From Streptomyces sp. NRRL WC-3742 (GTDB taxonomy: Bacteria > Actinomycetota > Actinomycetes > Streptomycetales > Streptomycetaceae), in assembly GCF_000720635.1 (NCBI RefSeq), contig NZ_JOCF01000005.1, positions 62,001 to 126,000 on the forward strand: a stretch of 64,000 nucleotides of DNA. Reading direction: 5' to 3'. A program made the position numbers and the translations under genes. Positions 8,452 to 15,729 of the stretch are shown piece by piece (position 1 is the first letter of the stretch; each line of letters opens with the position of its first letter). Under the pieces are notes generated by a model. It was not told where the DNA came from and made no database searches. It saw nothing but the letters and a program-made list of their open reading frames with translations.

Positions 8452-8455
8452 GACT

Positions 8456-8474
8456 CCCACCCCAAGGGGGTGGG
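8456..8474. terminator. short hairpin between small genes
   Basis: An 8-bp perfect inverted repeat (8456-8463 with 8467-8474, 3-nt loop) lies between the 68-aa gene and the DUF397 gene. It may be an attenuator or weak terminator. Confidence 0.4.
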
Positions 8475-8508
8475 GACCGCAAGGAAGATCGAGAGAGAGG
8501 ACAGTGCA

Positions 8509-8718
8509 ATGATCGCCCGTCCCGAATTCGAGTTCGTCACCATCACGGCGTGCCAGAACACGGTACGCAAGGCGTGCCCGCAGGTGGCCACCAACATCCC
8601 CGGTGTGGTCGCCTTGCGCGACAGCGAGCGGCCCGGTGAGGTGGTCACCATGACCCGCGAGGCGTGGGTGGAGTTCACCAGCGCCGTGAAGGGCGGAGAG
8701 TTCGACCTGAGCGCGTAG
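8509..8718 (+). CDS. DUF397 domain protein
   Basis: A 69-residue protein matching DUF397, a small domain nearly always encoded beside XRE regulators in Streptomyces. The typical pattern is present: a Cys-containing N-terminal half (ITACQNTVRKACPQVATN), a strand VVALRDSERPGEVVTMTREA and the terminal WVEFTSAVKGGEFDLS. ATG 8509 has GAGAGAGG upstream. DUF397 proteins of the WhiJ/AbaA type are thought to modulate the DNA-binding partner, and some pairs behave like toxin-antitoxin systems. The likely partner is the divergent XRE gene at 6805-7560, about 950 bp away. Confidence 0.85.
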   Translation: MIARPEFEFVTITACQNTVRKACPQVATNIPGVVALRDSERPGEVVTMTREAWVEFTSAVKGGEFDLSA

Positions 8719-8725
8719 GAGAGCC

Positions 8726-8932
8726 GTGGACTGTCCGCTGTGTGATCAGCCCATTGTGTTTGACCCGGAAGTGGGCGAAGGGTTCTGTTTTCGGTGCGCG
8801 CAGTGGGTGACCAGCTACCCGGATCAGTTGGAGCCGTACCGGTACACGGCGAAGGGTCGGCCCTACCGGCCCCGGAGGCATCGGCCGAACGCTAGGCCCA
8901 GCGGTCACGGCGGACAGTCCACACCCGCATGA
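8726..8932 (+). CDS. small zinc-ribbon-like protein (68 aa)
   Basis: A 68-residue protein from GTG 8726, with AGGAGA upstream, 7 bp after the DUF397 stop. It has two Cys pairs, MDCPLCDQPIVF and GFCFRCAQWVTSYP, 14 residues apart, which is a plausible zinc ribbon. A basic Arg/Pro-rich tail (YRPRRHRPNARPSGHG) could bind nucleic acid. Function unknown. Confidence 0.65.
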   Translation: MDCPLCDQPIVFDPEVGEGFCFRCAQWVTSYPDQLEPYRYTAKGRPYRPRRHRPNARPSGHGGQSTPA

Positions 8933-8975
8933 CCCAATCAGCTCCGTCCGGGTTCGCCTGGGCGGGGCTACTCCT

Positions 8976-9302
8976 TTGTCCGATCCTTCACCACTCGAAG
9001 CGCTCGGCATCTTCGAGGTTCCCAAGCAGCTCGACGACCGCGAAACCGCGATCGTCGAGCTGTTCCTCACCGCCATCGACGCCATGGGCGGCATCCGGGC
9101 CGGTCACCAGCACGGCCTGGCGCGCTGGTTCACCACCGGCAACCTCACCGCCGCCCGGCCCCTGGCCCGCACCGGCAACCCGGTTCGCTACTGGACCACC
9201 CTCATCCAGGCCGGCGAACTCCTCCTCGCACAGCCCTCCCCCGACCCCCGCCTCACCTACGTCCTCACCCAATGCCGCCTCAACGCCACCCGAGCAACGT
9301 AA
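8976..9302 (+). CDS. hypothetical helical protein (108 aa)
   Basis: A 108-residue protein beginning at TTG 8976 (SDPSPLEALGIFEVPKQLDD). The body is helical with segments IVELFLTAIDAMGGIRAGHQ, LARWFTTGNLTAARPLARTG and YWTTLIQAGELLLAQ. No motif is recognised and the start is weak because no clear ribosome site is seen. Composition and codon bias look coding. The first multi-hairpin repeat copy starts 2 bp after its stop, so the element probably forms its 3' untranslated end. Confidence 0.6.
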   Translation: MSDPSPLEALGIFEVPKQLDDRETAIVELFLTAIDAMGGIRAGHQHGLARWFTTGNLTAARPLARTGNPVRYWTTLIQAGELLLAQPSPDPRLTYVLTQCRLNATRAT

Positions 9303-9303
9303 G

Positions 9304-9484
9304 CGCAGGAAGTCGACCGGGCCGACTTCCTGTGCAGGGTTCCGGTTCCGGCGGCCCCGGCCAGCCCTGGCCGGGGCCGCCGTCGGTGTGTGTTTCCGGC
9401 AAGGGCGGGTGGGAGCTCAGTGCTTGGGCGGGCCCGGGTGCTTGGCACTCGGGCCCGCAATGTTGTGCTGTTTATCCCCGCTGT
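9304..9484 (+). repeat. multi-hairpin repeat element, copy 1
   Basis: A 181-bp element with three hairpins in fixed order. Stem A is GCAGGAAGTCG pairing with CGACTTCCTGTGC. Stem B is CGGCGGCCCCGGCC pairing with GGCCGGGGCCGCCG. Stem C is a 13-bp GC-rich repeat around 9430-9459. The linker GGTTCCGG sits between A and B, and the AT-richer tail TTGTGCTGTTTATCCCCGCTG, of which GTGCTGTTTATCCCCGCTG is the core, follows stem C. The same layout occurs at 9691 and 63820. It lies directly after a stop codon. It does not code for an obvious protein. It could be a structured RNA, a compound terminator or a small mobile element; I cannot decide between these. Confidence 0.8.
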
Positions 9485-9622
9485 TGTGGGCGGTCCCTTC
9501 CACGAGACCGTCCGCCGGGCCGCCCAGATCGTCACCGCCACCATCGAGGCCCGGGGCTCGTTCACCGTCACGTGTCTCGGCGGCATTCTGAGCTGCCGCC
9601 TCTGATCCGTCCCAGGCTCTTT
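9485..9622. other. 138-bp segment bounded by CCCCGCTG direct repeats
   Basis: This segment lies between two identical 8-mers, CCCCGCTG at 9477-9484 and at 9623-9630. In repeat copy 3 the corresponding tail reads straight from CCCCGCTG into CCCGCC, exactly as after the second 8-mer here. It may therefore be an insertion with target duplication in copy 1, or a deletion in copy 3. No clear gene is inside. Confidence 0.45.
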
Positions 9623-9624
9623 CC

Positions 9625-9658
9625 CCGCTGCCCGCCGGAACCTTCCGGCGGGCAGCGG
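9625..9658. terminator. 16-bp inverted repeat after repeat copy 1
   Basis: A perfect inverted repeat (9625-9640 with 9643-9658, 2-nt centre). Its left arm begins with the same bases that follow repeat copy 3 at the window edge, so it may be a fourth hairpin of the element. Confidence 0.6.
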
Positions 9659-9690
9659 CAACAACCGCATGCCATTGCACTTCTTGCCCT

Positions 9691-9872
9691 GCACAGGAAG
9701 TCGACCTGGCCGACTTCCTGTGCAGGATTCTGGTTCCGGCGGCCCCGGCCAGGCCGGGGCCGCCGAAGGTGTGCGTTTCCGGTGGGGGTGGGCAGGCGAG
9801 GAACTCAGTGTTTAGGCGGGCCCGGGTGCTTGCACCCGGGCCCGCTCAAAATTGTGCTTTATATTTCCGCAG
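9691..9872 (+). repeat. multi-hairpin repeat element, copy 2
   Basis: A 182-bp copy of the element at 9304 in the same orientation, 206 bp downstream. Stem A reads GCACAGGAAGTCG with CGACTTCCTGTGC, B is intact and C is a perfect 14-bp repeat around TT. Relative to copy 3, the third base of stem A and its partner have both changed (G-C to A-T), so pairing is preserved. The tail reads TTGTGCTTTATATTTCCGCAG. Confidence 0.8.
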
Positions 9873-9877
9873 CTTTG

Positions 9878-9908
9878 GGGCGGCCCGGCCGAATCGGCCG
9901 GGCCGCCC
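9878..9908. terminator. 15-bp inverted repeat between repeat copy 2 and the P450 gene
   Basis: A perfect inverted repeat (9878-9892 with 9894-9908). It could end transcription of the cvn operon arriving on the minus strand (stop at 9956), and it occupies the fourth-hairpin position of repeat copy 2. Confidence 0.65.
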
Positions 9909-9955
9909 ATTCGCTCTCAGGGTTGTTTTTCCATTGCTCGATCTCACCCGATCGG

Positions 9956-11158
9956 TCAGGGGGTGACCGGGGCGAAGTGGGCGGGGAGGTGGACGAGGGC
10001 GCGGTGGAAGGGGCCGGGGCGCCAGAGGAGGTGGTCGGCGGGGGTGGCGAGGGAGAGGTCGCTGAGGCGGCTGGTGAGCTGTTCGATGGCGGTGATGGCG
10101 ATCAGGAGGGCGGGGTCGCGGGCCGGGCAGGCGTGGGGGCCGGCGGCCCAGGCGAGGTGGGCGCTCTCGCCGCTGCGCAGGTCGGTGCCGTCGGTGGGCG
10201 GGGCGGCCTGGGAGTTGGCGGCGGCGTAGGAGACCAGGATCAGCGTGCCGGCCTTGATCTCGCGGCCGTGGAAGGTGAGGTCGTAGCGCGGGTAGTGGGC
10301 CGAGAGGTTGGCCAGCGGCGGCTCGTGCCACAGGACTTCGTCGATCGCCTGGTGCGCGGTCATCGCGCCGCCGAACAGCGAGCCGGCGTAGCGGGCGTCG
10401 GTGAGCAGCCGCAGCAGGGCGTTGCCGATGAGGTTGGTGGTCGGCTCGTGCCCGGCGATCATGGTGAGGGTGATCTGCCGGATCACCTCCTGGTCGTCGA
10501 GCCCGGCGGGGTGGGTGACGAACCAGGTGGTGAGGTCGTGCCGGGGCTTCTCGCGGCGTTCGGCGACCATCTCGGTGACCACGGCGACGAGGTCCGCGTA
10601 CGCGGCGGCGGCCCGTGCCCCGGATTCGATGAGGCCCGTGATGGCGCCGACGAGCCGGGCCCGGTTCTCCTCGGGCACCCCGAACCAGGTGGTGAGCACG
10701 AAGGCGGGCAGCTGCCGGGCGTACTGGGCGATGAGGTCGGCGTGGCCGGCGGCCTCGAAGCGGCCGATGAGCTCGTGGGCGGCCTCGGCGACCTGGCGCT
10801 GGAGCCGGTGCGGCTCGAACAGCGCGAGGGCGTCGGTGATGACCGCGCGGTAGCGGGCGTGGGTCTCGCCGTCGCTGAACAGGGCGGTGGGGCGGTAGCC
10901 GAGCACCACGAGCAGCGGGCAGTCGGGCGGGACGGTCTGCTGCCAGGCGCGGGAGTCCTTGGAGAAGGTGTCGGTGTCGCGCAGCAGGTCCAGGGCGGCC
11001 TGGTAGTCGGTGACGAGCAGCGCCTCGACGCCGGGGGCGACCTCCACCGGGGCGAGCGCGCCGTGGCGGCGCAGCCGGTCGTAGACGGCCTGCGGGTCGG
11101 CGGCGAAGGCCGGGCCGTGGATCGGGGTGGCGGCGGGGGCGGCCGGGGCCGAGGTCAC
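9956..11158 (-). CDS. cvnE: conservon cytochrome P450, CYP157-like, without ExxR arginine
   Basis: A 400-residue P450 closing a five-gene conservon. The heme-ligand loop is LAWAAGPHACPARDPAL with the thiolate Cys at residue 344. The I-helix region reads MIAGHEPTTNL. In the K-helix the universally expected ExxR is EVLW (residues 274-277, in AIDEVLWHEPPL), so the arginine is replaced by tryptophan. CYP157 family members of Streptomyces conservons are known to lack this arginine, so this is a family trait and not damage. The substrate is unknown; conservon P450s are proposed to act with the GTPase complex. Start GTG 11158 overlaps the cvnD stop (GTGA), indicating coupling. Confidence 0.9.
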   Translation of the reverse strand: MTSAPAAPAATPIHGPAFAADPQAVYDRLRRHGALAPVEVAPGVEALLVTDYQAALDLLRDTDTFSKDSRAWQQTVPPDCPLLVVLGYRPTALFSDGETHARYRAVITDALALFEPHRLQRQVAEAAHELIGRFEAAGHADLIAQYARQLPAFVLTTWFGVPEENRARLVGAITGLIESGARAAAAYADLVAVVTEMVAERREKPRHDLTTWFVTHPAGLDDQEVIRQITLTMIAGHEPTTNLIGNALLRLLTDARYAGSLFGGAMTAHQAIDEVLWHEPPLANLSAHYPRYDLTFHGREIKAGTLILVSYAAANSQAAPPTDGTDLRSGESAHLAWAAGPHACPARDPALLIAITAIEQLTSRLSDLSLATPADHLLWRPGPFHRALVHLPAHFAPVTP

Positions 11159-11838
11159 GGTGTCTCCTGGGCGGCGACGGCGGAGGACTGGGCGGAGGAC
11201 TGGGCGGCGGGAAGGGTGTCGAGGACGTGCTCGGCCAGCGCGATCAGCGCGTCGAGGCTGCTGTCGCGGTCGCGGGCGTCGCAGAGCAGCAGCGGGGTGG
11301 CCGGGTGGAGGTCGAGCCGTCCACGGAGCACCTCGACCTGGTGGAGCGGGGACTCGGGGAAGCAGTTGACGGCGACGGCGTAGGGCAGGCCCTGCTCCTC
11401 GATCATGTCCATGATCTCGAAGGAGTCGGCGAGCCTGCGGGTGTCGGCGAGCACCAGGGCGCCGACCGCGCCGCGCGCGATGTCCTGCCAGAGCGGGAAG
11501 AACCGCCGCTGGCCGGGGGTGCCGAACATGTAGAGCACGACGTTTCCGGGCAGGGTGAGGCGCCCGAAGTCGACGGCGACGGTGGTGGTGACCTTCTCGG
11601 GCACGCCCGCCAGGTCGTCCACCGGCCGTCCGGTCTCCGTCATCGCCTCCTCGGTGTGGAGGGTGGCGATCTCCGACAGGGTGCGGATGAGCGTGGTCTT
11701 GCCGACCCCGAACGGGCCGGCGACCAGCAGTTTCATCAGGGTCTGGTCCCGGTCGGGCAGGTAGCCCACCCGGTTCGGCCGGCTGTCGGACGGGCCGACG
11801 ACCGGGCCGTCCGGGTCACCGGAGCGCACGGAGTCCAA
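11155..11838 (-). CDS. cvnD: conservon small GTPase CvnD
   Basis: A GTP-binding protein of about 227 residues, of the MglA/Ras-like group found in conservons. The P-loop is AGPFGVGKTTLIRTLSE; the G2/G3 region has TVAVDFGRLTLPGNVVLYMF followed by GTPGQRRFFPLWQD. The G4 position reads VNCF in place of NKxD, as is usual in this family. It probably cycles with the CvnA-C proteins at the membrane in signalling. TTG 11838 is chosen because GAGAGG lies upstream; it overlaps cvnC by 23 bp. GTG 11829 is the alternative. The C-terminus has a short AAQSSAQSSAVAAQ tail. Confidence 0.9.
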   Translation of the reverse strand: MDSVRSGDPDGPVVGPSDSRPNRVGYLPDRDQTLMKLLVAGPFGVGKTTLIRTLSEIATLHTEEAMTETGRPVDDLAGVPEKVTTTVAVDFGRLTLPGNVVLYMFGTPGQRRFFPLWQDIARGAVGALVLADTRRLADSFEIMDMIEEQGLPYAVAVNCFPESPLHQVEVLRGRLDLHPATPLLLCDARDRDSSLDALIALAEHVLDTLPAAQSSAQSSAVAAQETP

Positions 11839-12169
11839 CGAGGAGCCTCTCGACGACGGAGCGGTCGGTCTGCTGGGCACGCGGGATCGGCGCGCGGGCG
11901 TGGAGGCAGCCCGCCTCGACCAGATCGGCCGCGAGGAAGATCGTGGCGCTGACCGGCAGGCGCAGGTGCGCGGCGGCCTCCACCACGGTCAGTGCGCCGG
12001 GGCGCAGCAGGTCCCAGAGCCGGTGGTGTTCGGGTTCCAGCCCGGTGGGCGGTTCGGTGCGGCCGGCGAAGAGCACGGTCAGCCTCTCGAAGCCCTCGGT
12101 GCCGGGGCGGCTGCGGCCGCCGGTGGCGAGGTAGGCGGGCACCATCCGCCTTCTGGGGACGCCGTTCAT
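11816..12169 (-). CDS. cvnC: conservon DUF742 protein CvnC
   Basis: A 117-residue DUF742 protein, third gene of the conservon. Typical features are VPAYLATGGRSRP near the start, ALTVVEAAAHLRLPVSATIF resembling a winged-helix turn, and the ending RSVVERLLVGLRAL. DUF742 proteins are thought to form a membrane complex with the kinase-like CvnA, roadblock CvnB and GTPase CvnD. Its ATG at 12169 overlaps the cvnB stop by 4 bp (ATGA), and its end overlaps cvnD. Confidence 0.92.
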   Translation of the reverse strand: MNGVPRRRMVPAYLATGGRSRPGTEGFERLTVLFAGRTEPPTGLEPEHHRLWDLLRPGALTVVEAAAHLRLPVSATIFLAADLVEAGCLHARAPIPRAQQTDRSVVERLLVGLRALR

Positions 12170-12600
12170 GACCGTGCGGTGGCCGCGTCCTGCTGCCGGG
12201 TCGGGCTGGCGAGTGCACGGCCGAGGGCGGCCACCTGGATCTGCATCTGGTAGGCCACGTTGCCGAGTTGGGCGTCGGGGCCGGCGAAGACGGCGAGCGA
12301 GGTGTTCTCCCCGGCGGGCACGACGACGGCGTAGCCGAGGTCGGACTCGACGACGGTCTGGGCGAGCCGGGGCCGTTCGGCGTCGGTGAAGGCGGTGGTG
12401 AAGGCCCGGGCGGCGGCGTGGAGGGTCGCGGTCATGGCGGCGACGCGTTCGGCCGAGGCCCGTCCGAGGCCGTTGGAGGCGCCTTCGACCAGGCCGTCGC
12501 CGGTGGCGATGACGGCGTGCAGCACCCCCGGCAGTTCCAGCAGGGGGTTGAGGACCCAGGAGATCTCGTCGACGGGGGTCGGGCTGGGAGTGCTGCTCAC
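12166..12600 (-). CDS. cvnB: conservon roadblock/LC7 protein CvnB
   Basis: A 144-residue roadblock/LC7-domain protein. The family pattern is clear: an N-terminal helix ISWVLNPLLELPGVLHAVIA, the GDGLVEGASNGLGRASAERV segment, and strands GYAVVVPAGENTSLAVFAGP. Roadblock proteins bind and regulate small GTPases of the MglA type, here the CvnD GTPase two genes downstream. ATG 12600 overlaps the cvnA stop by 4 bp. Confidence 0.93.
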   Translation of the reverse strand: MSSTPSPTPVDEISWVLNPLLELPGVLHAVIATGDGLVEGASNGLGRASAERVAAMTATLHAAARAFTTAFTDAERPRLAQTVVESDLGYAVVVPAGENTSLAVFAGPDAQLGNVAYQMQIQVAALGRALASPTRQQDAATARS

Positions 12601-14456
12601 TGCTCGGCTCCTTCTAAGGTCTGGCCGGTGGTGGTGTCACCGGAGTCACGGCCGGCGGTGGTGTCGCCGGTGGTGCTGGTCGTGCCTGTGGCCCCCTCGG
12701 GGGCGGTGCCGGGGGCGGCCTCGCGGGCGGTGCCTGTGGCCCCCTCGGGGGCGGTGCCGGGGGCGGCCTCGGGGGCCGTCTCGCGGGCCTCGCGTTCGCG
12801 TTCCGCGACGGCGGCCCGGCCGGCGCCGGTGCCGCGTTGGAGCGCCTGCCAGCTCTCGGCGGCGCGTTCGGCGCTGCGTACGGGCGGCTGGAGCTCGGCG
12901 GACGGCTCCGCCTGCTCGGCCCGTACGGGCGCCCCGGCGCCGTTGTCCCCCGTGGTCAGGGGCCGGCGGCGGCGCCGGCTGGGCAGTCCGCTGCCGTCGT
13001 CGTCCGGAGCCGCCTCCGGGGTGGGCGCGGCGTCGGGCACGACCCGGATGGGCGGCGGCCCGGGCTGGTGGTGGCGGTCGTCGAGGTCGGGGAAGTCCCG
13101 TTCGTCGGCGTCGCGCATCGGCGGGACGCCGACGACGGTGGGTGCGGGTGTCGGCCCGTTGCCGGCGCGCAGCGGCAGCGGGGTGAGGACGGACAACTGC
13201 TGCTCCTCGTCGACGACGGTGACCAGGGCGGCCGGGATGCGCAGGATGGCGCGCGTGCCGCCGTACGGGGAGGGCTCGACGTGGCAGGAGAACCCGTACT
13301 GGCGGGCGAGCTTGCCGACGACGGCGAAGCCGGTCTTGGGCGGGTTGCCGAGTTCGGTGAGCAGCACGTCGGACGGGCCGGCGAGCAGGCGGCGGGCGCG
13401 GCGCAGCTGGTCCTCCTCCATGCCGATGCCGCTGTCGTCGATGATCACCAGCGCGCCGCGGCCGCCCTGCTGGACGCTGACGGGGACGTCGGTCTCGGGG
13501 TGGGAGTAGGCGGTGGCGTTGGCGAGGAGTTCGGCGAGGGTGACGGCGATGGGCTCGGCGGCGCGGGCGACGACGGCCAGGCGCTGTTCGCGCAGGTGGT
13601 TGGCGACCTTGATGCGCGCGTAGCCGGGCACCCGGGAGAGCGCGCCGACGACGACCTCGGCGAGCGGGGAGTCGGTGCGGGCGAGGCCCGGCCAGGCTTC
13701 GCAGAGCACGGCGACGGTCTGGATGCGGCGCAGCGCGACCTCGTTGCGGAAGTCGAGTTCCAGCAGCCGGGGGTCGTCGTTCTCGTGCTGGAGCTGCTGG
13801 ACGAGGCTCTGGATCTGGTAGAGCAGCGTCTGGATGCGGGAGGTGGCGCCGCGCATGGTGGCGCGGGCGGCGGCGTCGACGCGTTCGCGTTCGTCGGCGA
13901 GGGCGGCGGTGGCGGCGTCCAGGACGGACTGGAGGGCGCGGACGGCCTCCGGGCCGATGGCCTCGGCGTCCAGCGGGCCGACGAGGGGGGCGCTGGCGTG
14001 GCTGAGGCGTACGGCGGTGGCGGCGATGCGTTCCTGGGCGAGGTGGCCGATCTCGGCGAACAGGGCGGAAGCCTGCCGTTCGGATTCGGCGAGGCGGCTC
14101 TCGACGGCGGCGAGGCGCTGTTCGGCCCGGTCGGCGCGGGTGGTTTCGGCGGTGGCGTGCCGCTCGGCCTCCCGGGTCTCGTCCCGGGCAGCGTTGAGCT
14201 GCCGTTCGACGGTGCGGAGGTTGTCCTCGGTGCCGAGGGCCCGGTCGGCGGTGCGGCGGTTGTCCTCCTGGGCCTCGCGCAGTTGCTGTTCGAGGCGGGC
14301 GAGGCGGCCTTCGGTGGCGCGGGTGCGCTCCTCGGCGTGGCCTCGGGCGGTGTCGGCGGACTTCGCGCGACTGTCGGCCCGGGCCCGGCCCCGGGCGAGG
14401 AGGACGGCGGACACGGAGGCGACCAGCGCCAGGGCGATCAGCGCGATCAGCGTCAT
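12597..14456 (-). CDS. cvnA: conservon membrane histidine-kinase-like protein CvnA
   Basis: A 619-residue protein, first gene of the conservon. One N-terminal membrane segment (residues 2-20, TLIALIALALVASVSAVLL) is followed by a long coiled coil (about 40-135). An ATPase domain of the histidine-kinase fold follows, with N box VTLAELLANATAYSHPE and G1 box IIDDSGIGM. No obvious phospho-accepting histidine block is visible, as usual for conservon kinases. The C-terminal ~190 residues are disordered and acidic/Pro-rich. They contain a tandem duplication of a 16-residue unit (EAAPGTAPEGATGTAR), visible as a 48-bp direct repeat around 12680-12775. Its promoter region holds three 16-bp repeats. Confidence 0.92.
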   Translation of the reverse strand: MTLIALIALALVASVSAVLLARGRARADSRAKSADTARGHAEERTRATEGRLARLEQQLREAQEDNRRTADRALGTEDNLRTVERQLNAARDETREAERHATAETTRADRAEQRLAAVESRLAESERQASALFAEIGHLAQERIAATAVRLSHASAPLVGPLDAEAIGPEAVRALQSVLDAATAALADERERVDAAARATMRGATSRIQTLLYQIQSLVQQLQHENDDPRLLELDFRNEVALRRIQTVAVLCEAWPGLARTDSPLAEVVVGALSRVPGYARIKVANHLREQRLAVVARAAEPIAVTLAELLANATAYSHPETDVPVSVQQGGRGALVIIDDSGIGMEEDQLRRARRLLAGPSDVLLTELGNPPKTGFAVVGKLARQYGFSCHVEPSPYGGTRAILRIPAALVTVVDEEQQLSVLTPLPLRAGNGPTPAPTVVGVPPMRDADERDFPDLDDRHHQPGPPPIRVVPDAAPTPEAAPDDDGSGLPSRRRRRPLTTGDNGAGAPVRAEQAEPSAELQPPVRSAERAAESWQALQRGTGAGRAAVAEREREARETAPEAAPGTAPEGATGTAREAAPGTAPEGATGTTSTTGDTTAGRDSGDTTTGQTLEGAEQ

Positions 14457-14500
14457 CGGGTTCCTCGTGGAGGGGGGGCTGGACTCGGGCCGGGGAGGGT

Positions 14501-14548
14501 GGTTCGGGTGCTGGGTGGTTCGGGTGCCGGGCGGTTCGGGTGCCGGGC
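14501..14548. repeat. three tandem 16-bp repeats upstream of cvnA
   Basis: Units GGTTCGGGTGCTGGGT (14501), GGTTCGGGTGCCGGGC (14517) and GGTTCGGGTGCCGGGC (14533) lie in the 95-bp gap between the MBL gene stop and the cvnA start. The 16-bp period could place protein sites on nearby faces of the helix. They may be an operator array, or only a slipped repeat. Confidence 0.6.
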
Positions 14549-14551
14549 GGA

Positions 14552-15562
14552 TCAGCCGCCGTTGCGTGGCCGCGGGATGCGGCCGGCGGCGTCGGCGGCG
14601 AGTTCGCGGGCGACGACGGCGACCTCGCTCATGGCGTCCAGGATGCCGGGCGTCGGGGAGCCGTCGAGGTGCCGGTACTCGGCGGCGACGGTGAGCACCA
14701 GCCGCTCGGGCAGGCCGAGTTCGGGGTGGCGCTGCTCGGCGATGACCCGGCGGGCGGCGTCCAGGGCGGGTATCCCGGCGGCGTGCAGGGCGTGGGCGCG
14801 CTCGCGGACGTAGGCGAGGTAGGCGATGTGCCCGTGGACGCCGTCGCGGTCGAGGACGGGGCCGTGGCCGGGGACGAAGATCTCGGCTCCGGTGGCGAGG
14901 GCCTGTTCGCAGGCGCCGATGACGTTCTCCAGCGGGCCGGCCCAGTGCGAGGGGTGGTCGCCGGGCTGCTCGGGGGTGGAGGAGAAGACGATGTCGCCGG
15001 TGAACACGGCGCGCTGGTGCGGGAGGTGGACCATCAGGTCGCCGCCGGTGTGGGCGGCGGGCAGGCTGGTGATCTGCACCGGGTGGCGGCCGACGGTGAT
15101 CTCGAGCTCGCCGGTGAAGACGGTGTCGGGGTGCACCGGCTCGGTGTCGGACCAGTCGAAGACGCCGAAGTGCTCGCGCAGGTAGCCGCCGAGCGGGGAG
15201 TCCGGGTCGCTGTTGGTGAGCAGGCTGTGCGTCTGCTGCGGGGTGGGCTCCCAGTGGATGTGCTCCAGGGCCTCACGGGTGGCGATGACCTCGGCGTCGG
15301 GGAGCACCCCGGCACCCCAGAGGTGGTCGCCGTTGGCGTGGGTGACGACGATGCGGTCGATCTGCACCCCGGCGGGCAGCAGCCGCCGACTCGCGGCGAG
15401 GAACTCCCCGGCCAGTGCGGGGTCGTACGGGGTGTCGATCCACAGTGCGGTCGTCTCGGAGGCCAGCAGGCCGCAGTTGGCCAGGCCCCAGCCCCGCTTC
15501 GGGGGGAGCCACACGTACAGGTCCTCGGCGATCGCGCTGACGTTCGCGCGGTTGATCGTCAT
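14552..15562 (-). CDS. MBL-fold metallo-hydrolase
   Basis: A 336-residue metallo-beta-lactamase-fold protein. Metal-binding motifs are VVTHANGDHLWGAG (the first His of HxHxDH replaced as HANGDH), LPAAHTGGDLMVHLP, VFTGDIVFSS and FVPGHGPVLD. A helical C-terminal part follows (YLAYVRERAHALHAAG). The HANGDH variant occurs in several thiol- or alcohol-handling MBL hydrolases, but the substrate here is unknown. ATG 15562 is chosen over ATG 15580 because the similarity starts there; CATAAT lies 7 bp upstream of the ATG, so the transcript may be leaderless. It precedes the conservon on the same strand with only a 95-bp gap. Confidence 0.85.
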   Translation of the reverse strand: MTINRANVSAIAEDLYVWLPPKRGWGLANCGLLASETTALWIDTPYDPALAGEFLAASRRLLPAGVQIDRIVVTHANGDHLWGAGVLPDAEVIATREALEHIHWEPTPQQTHSLLTNSDPDSPLGGYLREHFGVFDWSDTEPVHPDTVFTGELEITVGRHPVQITSLPAAHTGGDLMVHLPHQRAVFTGDIVFSSTPEQPGDHPSHWAGPLENVIGACEQALATGAEIFVPGHGPVLDRDGVHGHIAYLAYVRERAHALHAAGIPALDAARRVIAEQRHPELGLPERLVLTVAAEYRHLDGSPTPGILDAMSEVAVVARELAADAAGRIPRPRNGG

Positions 15563-15729
15563 GTGCGCGATTATGCCCATGCTGTGTCAAGGATGGGGTA
15601 AAACCTGTACGACCACAAGGAGTTCGTGTCCCAGACTCTCCCGAGCTGTCCCGATTCGCTCCTTGTGGTCGAGACCAATCGTCTCACGGTGCGGGACGGT
15701 TGGTGGACACCTGAGCGAGGATCCGCCGG

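Noticed and set aside
9390..9605. 71-residue plus-strand ORF across the end of repeat copy 1
   Set aside because: It starts inside the structured repeat, has no ribosome site, and the frame is not kept in copies 2 and 3.
12837..14813. 658-residue plus-strand frame over cvnA
   Set aside because: Antisense shadow of cvnA, whose kinase-like ATPase motifs and operon overlaps are clear.
15563..15590. TTGACA and CATAAT as a promoter upstream of the MBL gene
   Set aside because: The hexamers are only 9 bp apart, too close for a -35/-10 pair; the CATAAT may still act as a -10 for a leaderless transcript.
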